This document shows positions 53,081-61,064 of a stretch of DNA of 64,000 bases, in pieces. Location of the stretch: NCBI RefSeq assembly GCF_023516615.1, contig NZ_JAMGBF010000044.1, positions 1-64,000 of the forward strand. The letters are read 5' to 3'. This stretch comes from Streptomyces panaciradicis. Its GTDB lineage: Bacteria > Actinomycetota > Actinomycetes > Streptomycetales > Streptomycetaceae. How positions within the stretch are numbered: position 1 is the stretch's first letter; every line of letters begins with the position of its first letter. The translations under genes were made by a program, and so were the position numbers. The notes below the pieces were generated by a model. The model was not told the origin of the DNA. It worked only from the letters and a program-made list of their open reading frames with translations, and did no database searches.

Positions 53081-53691
53081 ATGAGTCGACGGGGCGAATC
53101 CGGCAGAAGCGGCGCACCCGCGACGCTCTCCTCGAGGCCGCACGCGCCCTGTTGGACAGCGGGCAGACCCCGACCGTCGAGCAGTCGGCCGACGCCGCCG
53201 GCATCTCCCGCACCACGGCCTACCGCTACTTCCCCAATCAGCGAGAGCTCCTCCTGGCCGCGATCCCGGCCATCGACCGGCCCAGCCTCCTCGGCCAGAA
53301 CGCACCCGACGACGTCGGTGACCGTCTGGAGTTGGTGATGGCCGAGCAGACGGAGATCCTGCGCAGATGGGAGCCGCAGCTGCGAGCGGCGCTGCGGCTG
53401 TCCCTGGATCAGGAACCGCGGACGCCGCGCGACGGCCGCCCGGTCCTGCGGCAGGGCAGAGCGATCACTTGGATCGAGGATGCCCTGGCGCCGCTGGCCG
53501 AGTCGCATCCGCACATCGACCGCAGACGCCTCGCCGTCGCCATTCGTGCCGGTTCCGGAATCGAAGCCTGGGTCTGGATGGTCGACGTCGCCGCCGTGTC
53601 ACGAAGGGAGGCGGCGGCCCTGATGCGGGAGTCCGCACAGGCGTTGCTGGCCGCCGCCCTGGCACGAACCGGCGCTTCTGCGGAGGCGTAG
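53068..53691 (+). CDS. TetR-family transcriptional regulator
   Basis: The 207-residue protein has an N-terminal TetR HTH (RRTRDALLEAARALLDSGQT, then AADAAGISRTTAYRYFPNQR) and a helical C-terminal domain for ligand binding and dimerisation. The start is ATG 53068; the ribosome site is poor (GAAGG is 1 nt away), so the message may be leaderless. It is divergent from the cupin-Smr gene and probably represses it and itself. Confidence 0.9.
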   Translation: MAVPYESTGRIRQKRRTRDALLEAARALLDSGQTPTVEQSADAAGISRTTAYRYFPNQRELLLAAIPAIDRPSLLGQNAPDDVGDRLELVMAEQTEILRRWEPQLRAALRLSLDQEPRTPRDGRPVLRQGRAITWIEDALAPLAESHPHIDRRRLAVAIRAGSGIEAWVWMVDVAAVSRREAAALMRESAQALLAAALARTGASAEA

Positions 53692-53731
53692 CCCTTGTGG
53701 AAACCGGTGGGGTCACGGCCGCCGGGCATGG

Positions 53732-53940
53732 TCAATGCTTGTTCACAGGATGCCGGTTCAGGCGGCGCGTCTCGCCGGATTCGAGTTGGCGGCCCACGAG
53801 CCCCGCGTAGTGGCCGGGCCGCCGCAGCAGCTCATGATGGTTGCCCCGTTTCACAATGGTCCCGTGGCCGAGCACCACGATGGTGTCGGCGTCACGGATT
53901 GTGCCCGGCGCCGGGACCTCGACCACAAGGCATCCACACA
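53732..53940 (-). pseudogene. Remnant of an ABC transporter ATPase gene
   Basis: About 55 C-terminal codons survive: TIRDADTIVVLGHGTIVKRG, then NHHELLRRPGHYAGLVGRQL. This is the usual end of an ABC exporter nucleotide-binding domain, just after the switch histidine, whose own segment (normally AHRLS) reads EVPAPG. No Walker A, signature or membrane part can be found upstream in any frame before 54239. The remnant sits in a gene-poor 548-bp interval; the rest of that interval shows nothing I can support. Confidence 0.7.
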
Positions 53941-54239
53941 GATCATTCGCGACAACCAAGCGGTGTACGTGGAAGATCTCTCGGCTCTGCTCGGCTTGGG
54001 GAATCCGGGACGGCCCCAAGCCCCTGCACGTCCGTGCGTGGACCTGCGGCCCGGGCGGGCGGAGACTCTATACGCCTGTGGAGCGCCGGCAAGACGGGCA
54101 CCCGTGCCCGCACAGCGCGGTGAAGCAGGAAGCCTCCGGAAGGGGCAAACGACCCAGGCCGGGGTGGTCGCTCGGCTTGGGGCCGGGCCTTCTGGCCGGC
54201 CAGTCCACTGCCGGGGCGCAGGTACGTCCCCGATCGGTG

Positions 54240-54665
54240 CTACAGGATTGCGGTCAGCCCCAGTTGGTTCATGATGGCGCCCGTGTCCAGGTAGGCGCGG
54301 CCTTCGTGGATCTTGCCGTCGTGGATCTCGTAGATGTCGCACGCGTGCACCGTGACGTGACGTCCCGTGGCGGGCAGGGTGCCGGCCGGCAGGGTCAGGT
54401 CTCCGGTCTGGGTCCCGCTGGTCGTGTACTCGATGACGACGGTGTCGCCCTGGCTGGTGAGGTGGTCGAGGGTGTACTTGCCGTCGGGCATCGCGTCGAA
54501 CATGGCCTTCGCGAGCCGGGTGAAGCCTTCCGGCCCCTGCAGTGTCCTTCCGCTGCCCTCCTCGGTGAGGGTGCAGTCCGGAGCGACCGATTCGGTGATG
54601 GCGTCGTAATCCCGGTCGTTCCATGCCCGGAACAGGTCCCGGACGAAAGTTTCGTTGTCAGCCAT
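54240..54665 (-). CDS. SnoaL/NTF2-like ester cyclase-family protein
   Basis: The 141-residue single SnoaL-like domain (FVRDLFRAWNDRDYDAITES, then TLTEEGSGRTLQGPEGF and VHACDIYEIHDGKIHEGRAY) has the alpha/beta cone fold of NTF2-like proteins. It has no signal peptide. The start at ATG 54665 has GGAGG 5 nt upstream. Members include polyketide cyclases and many proteins of unknown substrate; no polyketide genes are near. It is divergent from the avidin-like gene across 215 bp with a large hairpin. Confidence 0.88.
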   Translation of the reverse strand: MADNETFVRDLFRAWNDRDYDAITESVAPDCTLTEEGSGRTLQGPEGFTRLAKAMFDAMPDGKYTLDHLTSQGDTVVIEYTTSGTQTGDLTLPAGTLPATGRHVTVHACDIYEIHDGKIHEGRAYLDTGAIMNQLGLTAIL

Positions 54666-54737
54666 GACAACCTCCGTTTGCGAGAAGTCCCCTGCCTTCC
54701 ATGGTGATCCCGCATGTCGAGCCATGCATCCGTACGG

Positions 54738-54768
54738 AGCAGACCTTCGGGTCCTGGAAGGGTCTGCT
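54738..54768. promoter_or_regulatory. Large inverted repeat between divergent genes
   Basis: AGCAGACC (54738-54745) and GGTCTGCT (54761-54768) are perfect arms; the stem extends inward through CTTC and GAAG with a single bulge. It lies midway between the SnoaL-like and avidin-like genes, so it may be an operator for one or both, or a short RNA hairpin. Confidence 0.55.
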
Positions 54769-54880
54769 CGGCCCTGGTGCGGCGGCAACGGGACGCCTGT
54801 AGTGGAAGAGAAGGGCAAACGGCACCGACCGCTTGGTCACGCAGATGAGATCGGGACCGTATGCCAAGGAGGGACGAGCG

Positions 54881-55330
54881 ATGAGCATCAGCGGTGACTG
54901 GTACAACGAGATCGGCTCCCACATGCGGATCACGACGGATCCGGCCGGCAACGTCAAGGGCACCTACGTCTCCGCCGCCGGGCACGCCATCGGGACGTAC
55001 CCGCTGGTCGGCCGGTGCGAGGCGGCTGCCGATCCGGAGCACGGAACCCCGCTCGGCTGGACGGTGGCCTGGCGCAACGGACGGACGGACGCCGGGTCGG
55101 TGACCAGCTGGAGCGGCCAGTACTACGACGACGGCGACGAGCGGATCTGCGCCACCTGGCTGCTCACGGCATCCGCCGCCGCGGCCAACACCTGGGAGGC
55201 CACAGCCGTCGGGCAGGACGTCTTCACCCGTGAATCGCCCTCCCCGGAGCAGGCCGAACAGCGGCTGCGGCACGTGGGGGCCGCCTCCCACCCGCGCCCC
55301 GTCAACCTCGATGAGGTCACGCCCGTGTGA
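54881..55330 (+). CDS. Avidin/streptavidin-family protein without signal peptide
   Basis: The 149-residue protein aligns with mature streptavidin without gaps over key stretches: GDWYNEIGS, GTYVSAAGHA, LGWTVAWRN, SVTSWSGQYY, ATWLLTAS and TWEATAVGQDVFT. Biotin-contact residues at streptavidin N23, S27, Y43, S45, G48, W79, A86, S88, T90, W92, W108, W120 and D128 are all conserved (here N9, S13, Y29, S31, G34, W64, A71, S73, T75, W77, W93, W105, D113); V47 is Ala33 and N49 is His35. ATG 54881 follows AAGGAGGG, so no signal peptide precedes the fold and the protein should stay in the cytoplasm. Cys46, Cys90 and a 33-residue polar tail are unusual. Confidence 0.9.
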   Translation: MSISGDWYNEIGSHMRITTDPAGNVKGTYVSAAGHAIGTYPLVGRCEAAADPEHGTPLGWTVAWRNGRTDAGSVTSWSGQYYDDGDERICATWLLTASAAAANTWEATAVGQDVFTRESPSPEQAEQRLRHVGAASHPRPVNLDEVTPV

Positions 55331-55419
55331 GGAGCGCTATGACGCCCGCGCGCCCGGCAGCCACGGTGCGCGGCGTCCACGGCCCCGCACGTCCGGCTGG
55401 GCCGGGCAGCCCGGTGCGC

Positions 55420-55435
55420 GGGGACGGTGGGCCCC
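55420..55435. promoter_or_regulatory. DevR/OsdR-like dyad upstream of ftsH
   Basis: The 16-mer GGGGACGGTGGGCCCC has GGGGAC and GGCCCC-type half-sites and matches the reverse complement of the 57790 site at 13 of 16 positions. It is about 150 bp before ftsH. Confidence 0.5.
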
Positions 55436-55582
55436 TGTGGGGGCATGGGTGCGAGCGCGACAGTGGAGGTGCGAGCCGGCATCCGACCGCGCCGTCCACC
55501 CCTTCTGCTCCGCTCGCCGCGCGTCCGCCTTCGCCCCCGACCCCGCACCCGGTGGGCCCGCCCGAGAACGCATGGAGACGCC

Positions 55583-57619
55583 ATGACCAAGCAGGCCCAG
55601 CCACCGCCACCGGGCGACCGGCCGGCGCCGACCGCGCCGCCGCGCCCGCCCGCCTGGCGGCACTGGCTGTGGCCCCTGGCGATCGTCCTGGCCCTCGGCC
55701 TGTGGACGGTGCTGCCCGCGACGCGGTCCACCGAGCCGCAGAAGGTGAACCTGACGTACTCGACGTTCCTCACCGACGTCGACGCCGGCAAGGTCAAGTC
55801 CGTCACGATCAAATCCGACGGGCAGACCAGCGGCAGGCTCGCCAACGGGCACACCTTCAGCACCGTCGTCCCGGTCCAGCTCGCCGGCGATCAGCTCCTC
55901 AGCCGCCTGGAGAAGCACAAGGTCGAGGTCACCGCGTCCCAGCCGTCCACCACGACGTCCTTCGGCTCCCAGGTGCTGTCCTTGATCCTCCTGCTGGGAC
56001 CGTTCATCATCATCTTCTGGTTCTGGCGGCGGCTGTCGGGGGGCGCGGCCGCGCAGATGACCGGAGCGCTCGGCGGGGTCGGCAAGTCCCGGGTGAAGGT
56101 GTTCGACGCCGAACGGCCCGAGACCACGTTCGCCGACGTCGCCGGGTACGAGGGTGCCAAGGGCGAGATCGCGGAGGTCGTCGACTTCCTGCGGCGGCCC
56201 GAACGCTACCGCCGCGCCGGGGCGATGGCTCCGCGCGGCGTGCTCATGGTCGGCCCGCCGGGCACCGGCAAGACGCTGCTGGCCCGCGCGGTCGCGGGCG
56301 AGGCGGAGGTGCCGTTCCTGTCGGTGGTCGGTTCCAGCTTCGTGGAGATGTTCGTGGGTGTGGGCGCAGCCCGGGTGCGCGACCTGTTCGCGGAGGCGCG
56401 CAAGCGGGCCCCGGTCATCGTGTTCGTCGACGAGATCGACGCGCTCGGGGGCAGGCGGGCCGCCGCCGGGGCCGTCGTGTCCAACGACGAGCGCGAGCAG
56501 ACGCTGAACCAACTGCTCTCCGAGATGGACGGGTTCGAGGCGGCCGAGGGAATCGTGGTGCTGGCGGCCACCAACCGGCCCGAGGTCCTGGACCCGGCCC
56601 TGCTGCGCCCCGGTCGCTTCGACCGCCAGGTCACCATTCCGCTGCCCACCCTCGCCGAACGCGCCGCGATCCTGGCCGTGCACTGCCAGGACAAGCGACT
56701 CGGCCAGGACGTCGACCTGGACGTGGTGGCTCGCGGCACGCCCGGCTTCTCCGGCGCCGACCTCGCCAACCTGGCCAACGAGGCCGCCATCGTCGCGGTC
56801 CGGGACGGCCGCGAGGTGCTGGCGGCCGCCGACTTCGACGCAGCCCGCGACCGGATCCTGCTCGGCCGCCGGGAGGGCTCCAACGTGCTGCTGCCCGCGG
56901 AGAAGGAAGCCGTGGCGGTGCACGAGGCGGGCCACGCACTGGTCGCCGCTCTGTCCCCGAGCGCCGACCCGGTCGCCAAGGTCACCATCCTGCCGGCCGG
57001 CCAGGCCCTCGGTGTCACCGAGCAACTGCCGCTCGTCGAAAGGCACTTGTACGGCGAGGACTATCTGAACCAGACCCTCGCCGTGCGGCTGGGCGGGCGT
57101 GCGGCCGAACTCGTCGTCCTCGGCCAGGGCTCCACCGGCGCGGCCAACGATCTCGCCGGAGCGACCGAGCTGGCGATCAAGATGGTCCGCGAGTTCGGAC
57201 TGTCGTCCGCGCTGGGTCCCGTGGGCTATCCGCAGGGCGGCTCGGTCTTCCTCGGCCGCGGCACACCCGCCATGAGCAGCCGCCCCTTCGCCGAGGCCAC
57301 CCAGGCGGCCATCGACGACGAGGTCGCCCGCCTGCTGCGCGAGGCCGAACGGCATGCCACCGACCTGCTCAGCCGGCACCGCGTGCAACTCCGGGAGCTG
57401 GCGGACCTGCTGCTCAGGCGGGAGACCGTGGACGGCTCGGTGGTGTACGGCCTGCTCGGGATCCAGCCCCCGAGTGCGCGCCCCGCGGGAGAGACCATCG
57501 CGCCCCGCCGGGTCTCCGTCGCCAAGAAGCCCGCCGGAGAGCGCGCAGGCCAGACATCCGCCGGTCCGGCCTCCGGCACGGACCGGACCGGGAGGCTCTC
57601 GCAGAACGGGGCCGAGTGA
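55583..57619 (+). CDS. ftsH: Accessory ATP-dependent membrane protease FtsH
   Basis: The 678-residue protein has two transmembrane helices (about 28-46 and 131-149) flanking an external domain of about 85 residues, then an AAA+ module with Walker A GPPGTGKT (224-231), Walker B VIVFVDEID (about 278-286), the pore motif FVEMFVGVG and Arg finger RPGRFDR. The zinc protease site HEAGH is at 447-451. It degrades membrane and short-lived proteins. The start at ATG 55583 has GGAGA 5 nt upstream. The stress-gene neighbours suggest an inducible second copy beside the housekeeping ftsH. Confidence 0.95.
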   Translation: MTKQAQPPPPGDRPAPTAPPRPPAWRHWLWPLAIVLALGLWTVLPATRSTEPQKVNLTYSTFLTDVDAGKVKSVTIKSDGQTSGRLANGHTFSTVVPVQLAGDQLLSRLEKHKVEVTASQPSTTTSFGSQVLSLILLLGPFIIIFWFWRRLSGGAAAQMTGALGGVGKSRVKVFDAERPETTFADVAGYEGAKGEIAEVVDFLRRPERYRRAGAMAPRGVLMVGPPGTGKTLLARAVAGEAEVPFLSVVGSSFVEMFVGVGAARVRDLFAEARKRAPVIVFVDEIDALGGRRAAAGAVVSNDEREQTLNQLLSEMDGFEAAEGIVVLAATNRPEVLDPALLRPGRFDRQVTIPLPTLAERAAILAVHCQDKRLGQDVDLDVVARGTPGFSGADLANLANEAAIVAVRDGREVLAAADFDAARDRILLGRREGSNVLLPAEKEAVAVHEAGHALVAALSPSADPVAKVTILPAGQALGVTEQLPLVERHLYGEDYLNQTLAVRLGGRAAELVVLGQGSTGAANDLAGATELAIKMVREFGLSSALGPVGYPQGGSVFLGRGTPAMSSRPFAEATQAAIDDEVARLLREAERHATDLLSRHRVQLRELADLLLRRETVDGSVVYGLLGIQPPSARPAGETIAPRRVSVAKKPAGERAGQTSAGPASGTDRTGRLSQNGAE

Positions 57620-57789
57620 GCGGGTCGGGGACGGGGCGTTCGGGGCAGCGGCAGCGCTGGCGGCGCCCGCCACGCTGACGGGGGACCGGGCCCGGAGGCG
57701 GCGAGCATCGGTTGTGCCGGACGGTCCCCTCGGCCCGGCGGAAGCCGGCCTTCCGGGCGCCCGGCGCGGGCGTGGAGGCGACGAGGCCT

Positions 57790-57805
57790 GGGGCCGGGCG
57801 TCCCC
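57790..57805. promoter_or_regulatory. DevR/OsdR-like dyad upstream of USP gene
   Basis: GGGGCCGGGCGTCCCC (57790-57805) has the GGGGnC-N4-GnCCCC form shared with the sites at 55420, 58782 and 59947. It lies about 90 bp before the USP-fusion gene. Confidence 0.5.
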
Positions 57806-57893
57806 GTACGTAGTACCTGTGGCCCATGCCCGGCCGGCGTGCTCCCACGGATGCTGGTGTTGAGAAGCCGCGAGCGAGGGACGGTGACGGGTG

Positions 57894-58739
57894 ATGAAAG
57901 GATCGTCCGGTGGCCGTGTCATCGTCGGAGTGGACGATTCCCCGGCGGGTCTGCGTGCCCTGCACGCAGCCGTCGCCGAGGCCAGGGCGCTGGGCCGGGA
58001 GCTGATGGCCGTGCGGGCCTACCCGGTACCGAGCGGCGCTGGTGCGGCCCCGCCGAACCCGCTCGACTGGCGACTGCCCCGCATGCCGCAACCGCCGACG
58101 TCCGAGCCCTGGGACCAGTTGCAGGCGGCTTGTGAGCAGCGGGAACTGAGGACGGTGACGCGGGCCTTCGAGCACGCGCTGGGGGGACTGCCCCATGACG
58201 TACGGGTCAACCTGGTGGCGGCGATCGGCCGCCCCGGTCACGTGCTGGTCGCCGCGGCGCACCGGGACGACGACCTGCTGGTCGTGGGCAAGCCGCCCGT
58301 CCGCCGCCTGCGGCGACTCTGGCCATGGCGCTGGTTCCACCGCTCCACCTGCCGCTACTGCGCCAAGCATGCCGCCTGCCCCGTCCTGACGGTTCCAGAG
58401 GGCGACCTCGTCGGCTGGAATGCCGACGACAGCCTCCGTCGGCCTCCGCAGAAGAAAGCTCTCGACGACGTGCGACAACCACTCCATGCCGACCACAAGC
58501 CCCACGACACCCACGCCGACACCGTTGACGACGGAGCGATCAGGTGGCCCACACGGGCGTGCTGCTGCTCCGCCCCACCACAGGTGAAGATCCTCATACC
58601 GGCCGGCAACGGCCGCCCGGTCGACCTGTACCTGTGCGGCCACCACTACCGGGCCTCCATCGGACCGCTGGTGATCGCCGACGCGATCGTCCACTTCCGG
58701 AACCGGCCGTCGACCGTGTCGCTCGCCGCGCACACATAG
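57894..58739 (+). CDS. Universal stress protein fused to Cys-rich C-terminal domain
   Basis: The 281-residue protein has an N-terminal USP domain (VIVGVDDSPAGLRALHAAVA to HAACPVLTVPEGD, about 9-160). Its ATP-loop glycines are missing: the canonical GxxG(x9)G(S/T) is replaced by VGKPPVRRLRRLWPWRWFHR with CRYC. A His/Asp-rich linker leads to a small domain with RACCCSAPPQVKILIPAGNG and LYLCGHHYRASIG, like the short Cys/His proteins found alone in Streptomyces stress clusters. The start is ATG 57894 (GTG 57891 possible). Confidence 0.8.
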   Translation: MKGSSGGRVIVGVDDSPAGLRALHAAVAEARALGRELMAVRAYPVPSGAGAAPPNPLDWRLPRMPQPPTSEPWDQLQAACEQRELRTVTRAFEHALGGLPHDVRVNLVAAIGRPGHVLVAAAHRDDDLLVVGKPPVRRLRRLWPWRWFHRSTCRYCAKHAACPVLTVPEGDLVGWNADDSLRRPPQKKALDDVRQPLHADHKPHDTHADTVDDGAIRWPTRACCCSAPPQVKILIPAGNGRPVDLYLCGHHYRASIGPLVIADAIVHFRNRPSTVSLAAHT

Positions 58740-58781
58740 CGAACACGCCGACGCGGCGGACCTCGGCACTACGGCGCCGCC

Positions 58782-58797
58782 GGGGCCGACTGTCCTT
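58782..58797. promoter_or_regulatory. DevR/OsdR-like dyad upstream of capA
   Basis: GGGGCCGACTGTCCTT (58782-58797) is an imperfect version of the dyad found before ftsH, the USP and hsp20 genes. It lies about 80 bp before capA. Confidence 0.4.
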
Positions 58798-58877
58798 CGA
58801 GGTGGGCTGTTCGACCCACCCCGCACGCCGCAGTCGAGCGTGAGACTCAAAAATCCGGAAGGTCGGAGGTGGAGATC

Positions 58878-59903
58878 ATGACCGTCACGATCGCTCTGGC
58901 GGGTGACACCATGCTGGGCCGCGGGGTCGCCGAGGCGCTGGCGCACCGCAAGCCGCGCCCGCTGTTCACGCACGCTGTCCAGCAGCTGGTCCAGAGCGCC
59001 GATCTCTTCCTGCTGAACCTCGAATGCTGCGTCTCCGACCACGGCACGCCCATCGACGTGCCGGGCAAGGCGTTCTTCTTCCGCGCTCCGCCCCGCGCCG
59101 CCGACATGCTGGCCGACCTCGGCGCGGACACCGTGTTCCTGGCCAACAACCACGCCTTGGACTACGGCCCCGAAGCGCTCATGGACACCCGCGCCCACCT
59201 GGCCCGCGCCGGCATCCGCACGGTCGGGGCAGGGGCGAACGCCGAGGAGGCCCGCGCACCGCTGGTCCGGAAGGTCGGCGGGCTCAGCATCGGGATCATC
59301 GCCGTCGCGGATCACCCCGCCGAGTTCGCCGCCGCGGACGCCAGGCCGGGCGTGGCCTATGCCGACCTGTGGCACGGAGAGGTGCCCGCCTGGCTCGTCG
59401 ACGCGATCGGCGCATTGGCCCGCACTACCGACATCGCCCTGGTCAGCGTCCACTGGGGTCCCAACATGACCGCGCGGCCCGTCCCGCACGTCCGCCGTGC
59501 CGCCTCCGTCTTCGTCGACGCGGGGGCCGACCTGGTGGTGGGGCACTCCGCGCACGTCTTCCACGGCTTCACCCGCGGCGTCCTGTACGACCTGGGTGAT
59601 CTCATCGACGACTACGCGGTCCACCCTGCCCTGCGCAACGACCTGGGCCTGCTGTGGCTGGTCACCCTGGACGAGCACGGCCCGGTGCGCACCGAGGCGG
59701 TTCCGATCGCCCTGGACTGCTGCCATACCCGGATCGCCGACCGGGCCGAGTACACATGGACCGCCGACCGGCTGATCCGCGCCTGCGCCGAGATGGGCAC
59801 CGAGGTCACGGACGAGGGCGACCGGCTGACCGTCGACTGGGTCCGTTCCCCGGCCCGCACGAGTCGACCGGGCCCACGGCGCCGGGCAGGTCGTACGTCG
59901 TAG
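58878..59903 (+). CDS. CapA-family metallophosphatase-like protein
   Basis: The 341-residue protein has the PGA_cap (calcineurin-like) pattern: GDTMLGRGV near the N-terminus, LFLLNLECCVSDHG, LANNHALDYGPEAL, SVHWGPNM and VVGHSAHVFHG, with metal-binding Asp, Asn and His in the expected order. Classical CapA acts in poly-gamma-glutamate capsule export, but this one has no signal peptide or anchor and no capB/C partners, so a cytoplasmic phosphodiesterase role is likelier. ATG 58878 follows GGAGG; GTG 58869 is an alternative. Confidence 0.9.
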   Translation: MTVTIALAGDTMLGRGVAEALAHRKPRPLFTHAVQQLVQSADLFLLNLECCVSDHGTPIDVPGKAFFFRAPPRAADMLADLGADTVFLANNHALDYGPEALMDTRAHLARAGIRTVGAGANAEEARAPLVRKVGGLSIGIIAVADHPAEFAAADARPGVAYADLWHGEVPAWLVDAIGALARTTDIALVSVHWGPNMTARPVPHVRRAASVFVDAGADLVVGHSAHVFHGFTRGVLYDLGDLIDDYAVHPALRNDLGLLWLVTLDEHGPVRTEAVPIALDCCHTRIADRAEYTWTADRLIRACAEMGTEVTDEGDRLTVDWVRSPARTSRPGPRRRAGRTS

Positions 59904-59946
59904 GAGAGGCTCCGGTGACACACCACCGGTTCGTGACGACCCGGCA

Positions 59947-59964
59947 GAGGGCCGATCGGCCCTC
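59947..59964. promoter_or_regulatory. Perfect palindrome upstream of hsp20
   Basis: GAGGGCCGATCGGCCCTC is an exact 18-bp palindrome 113 bp before the Hsp20 start codon. It is the most symmetric member of the GGGnC-N4-GnCCC family in this island and resembles DevR/OsdR-type response-regulator boxes. Confidence 0.6.
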
Positions 59965-60076
59965 GCGGGCGGGCCCGTCAGCGGCTATGCCGGACATAGA
60001 GAGAAGACCTGAGGGCGTCCCTGCGCACGGATGACCGAGGCAGGGGCCACATGGCCTTGTGGGAAGGGGAGTTGCC

Positions 60077-60499
60077 ATGCCCGGGAAGCTTGCACGGCGT
60101 CGACCGCTGCTGCCCGACCTCTTCGACTGGATCGAGTCGGGCGTTCCGCCCTGGCGGGGTGTGCCCGGAGCGCACGGCATCCGCATCGAGGAGCGGCTCA
60201 CCGACGAGGGGTACTGCCTGCGCGCCGAACTGCCCGGCCTCGACGTGGACAAGGACGTCCGGCTCGACGTTCGGCACGGAGTGCTCCGCCTGCGCGCCGA
60301 GCGCGGCGAAGAGACGATGAAGCGGCACCACACCGAGTTCCGTTACGGCTCCTTCGCCCGCGCCGTCCGTCTGCCGCGCGGCGCCAAGGAGGACGAGATC
60401 ACGGCCGAGTACAAGGACGGCATTCTCAACGTCACCGTGCCGCTGACCGCTGTGGAGAAGCCCCCGGTCACCCGGATCGACATCCGCCACGGCGGGTAG
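60077..60499 (+). CDS. Hsp20/alpha-crystallin small heat-shock protein
   Basis: The 140-residue chaperone has a short N-terminal arm (LFDWIESGVPPW), the alpha-crystallin domain (IRIEERLTDEGYCLRAELPG to RYGSFARAVRLP) and the C-terminal signature DGILNVTVPL. The IxI tail reads RIDI. ATG 60077 follows GGGAAGGGGAG. It lacks the usual HAIR/CIRCE heat-shock elements upstream; the 18-bp palindrome at 59947 is the likely control site. It should bind unfolding proteins in the cytoplasm. Confidence 0.94.
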   Translation: MPGKLARRRPLLPDLFDWIESGVPPWRGVPGAHGIRIEERLTDEGYCLRAELPGLDVDKDVRLDVRHGVLRLRAERGEETMKRHHTEFRYGSFARAVRLPRGAKEDEITAEYKDGILNVTVPLTAVEKPPVTRIDIRHGG

Positions 60500-60523
60500 T
60501 CCCGCACGGCGCCGCCCGCAAGC

Positions 60524-60562
60524 GCCGGTGCGCGGCCGCGGCTCCCACTCCCGCGCACCGGC
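60524..60562 (+). terminator. Intrinsic terminator after hsp20
   Basis: A perfect 12-bp stem (GCCGGTGCGCGG at 60524-60535, CCGCGCACCGGC at 60551-60562) with a 15-nt loop is followed by TTTG. It separates hsp20 from the STAS gene. Confidence 0.75.
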
Positions 60563-60621
60563 TTTGTGCGGCCGACTGCGTGGGGTACGGCCCGCGGAGG
60601 CTCCCGGGAAGGAGGAGAACC

Positions 60622-61038
60622 ATGTCAGAGCAGGCCGTCATTCCGCCCTACGCCATCCGCCGCCGCTGGGACGGTCACCGGCAGGTCATCGAACTGTGCG
60701 GCGAGATCGATGTGTTGGCCGCGCCACCCGGCAGCGACTTTCTGCGCGACGCGCTCGGCTGCCCCGGCGCTGAAGCGGACACCGTCATCGACCTGCGCGG
60801 TGTCACCTTCATCGACGGCAGCGGCCTGAACGCCCTGCTGCGCACCGCCGACCGTCTCCACGCGTGCCGTCACGACCTGACGATCGTGGTCACCAACCCC
60901 TTCCACCGGCGCCTGCTCCGTCTCATCGATCTCGGTCCGAACGTGACGGTGCGGACAGACCTTCCCGACACCGGTACGCCCCCGCCGTCGCCCGACAGCG
61001 CTCGGCGACCGCTCGACGGGCTGGCCCGGAGCGCGTAG
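60622..61038 (+). CDS. STAS-domain anti-sigma factor antagonist
   Basis: The 138-residue SpoIIAA/RsbV-like protein has VIELCGEIDVLAAPP, VIDLRGVTFIDGSGLNALLR with the phosphorylatable Ser67 in DGSG, and a Pro-rich tail. Such proteins release a sigma factor from its anti-sigma kinase when unphosphorylated. The start at ATG 60622 has AAGGAGGAG upstream. No cognate kinase or sigma factor lies in the window. The tail-to-tail STAS gene at 61065 may be a partner or competitor. Confidence 0.92.
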   Translation: MSEQAVIPPYAIRRRWDGHRQVIELCGEIDVLAAPPGSDFLRDALGCPGAEADTVIDLRGVTFIDGSGLNALLRTADRLHACRHDLTIVVTNPFHRRLLRLIDLGPNVTVRTDLPDTGTPPPSPDSARRPLDGLARSA

Positions 61039-61064
61039 CCGCTGATGCGGTCGTCGGCCTGAGA

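Noticed and set aside
54881..55330. Biotin operon or toxin-antitoxin role for the avidin-like gene
   Set aside because: No bio, birA or toxin genes lie nearby, so neither role can be supported from this sequence.
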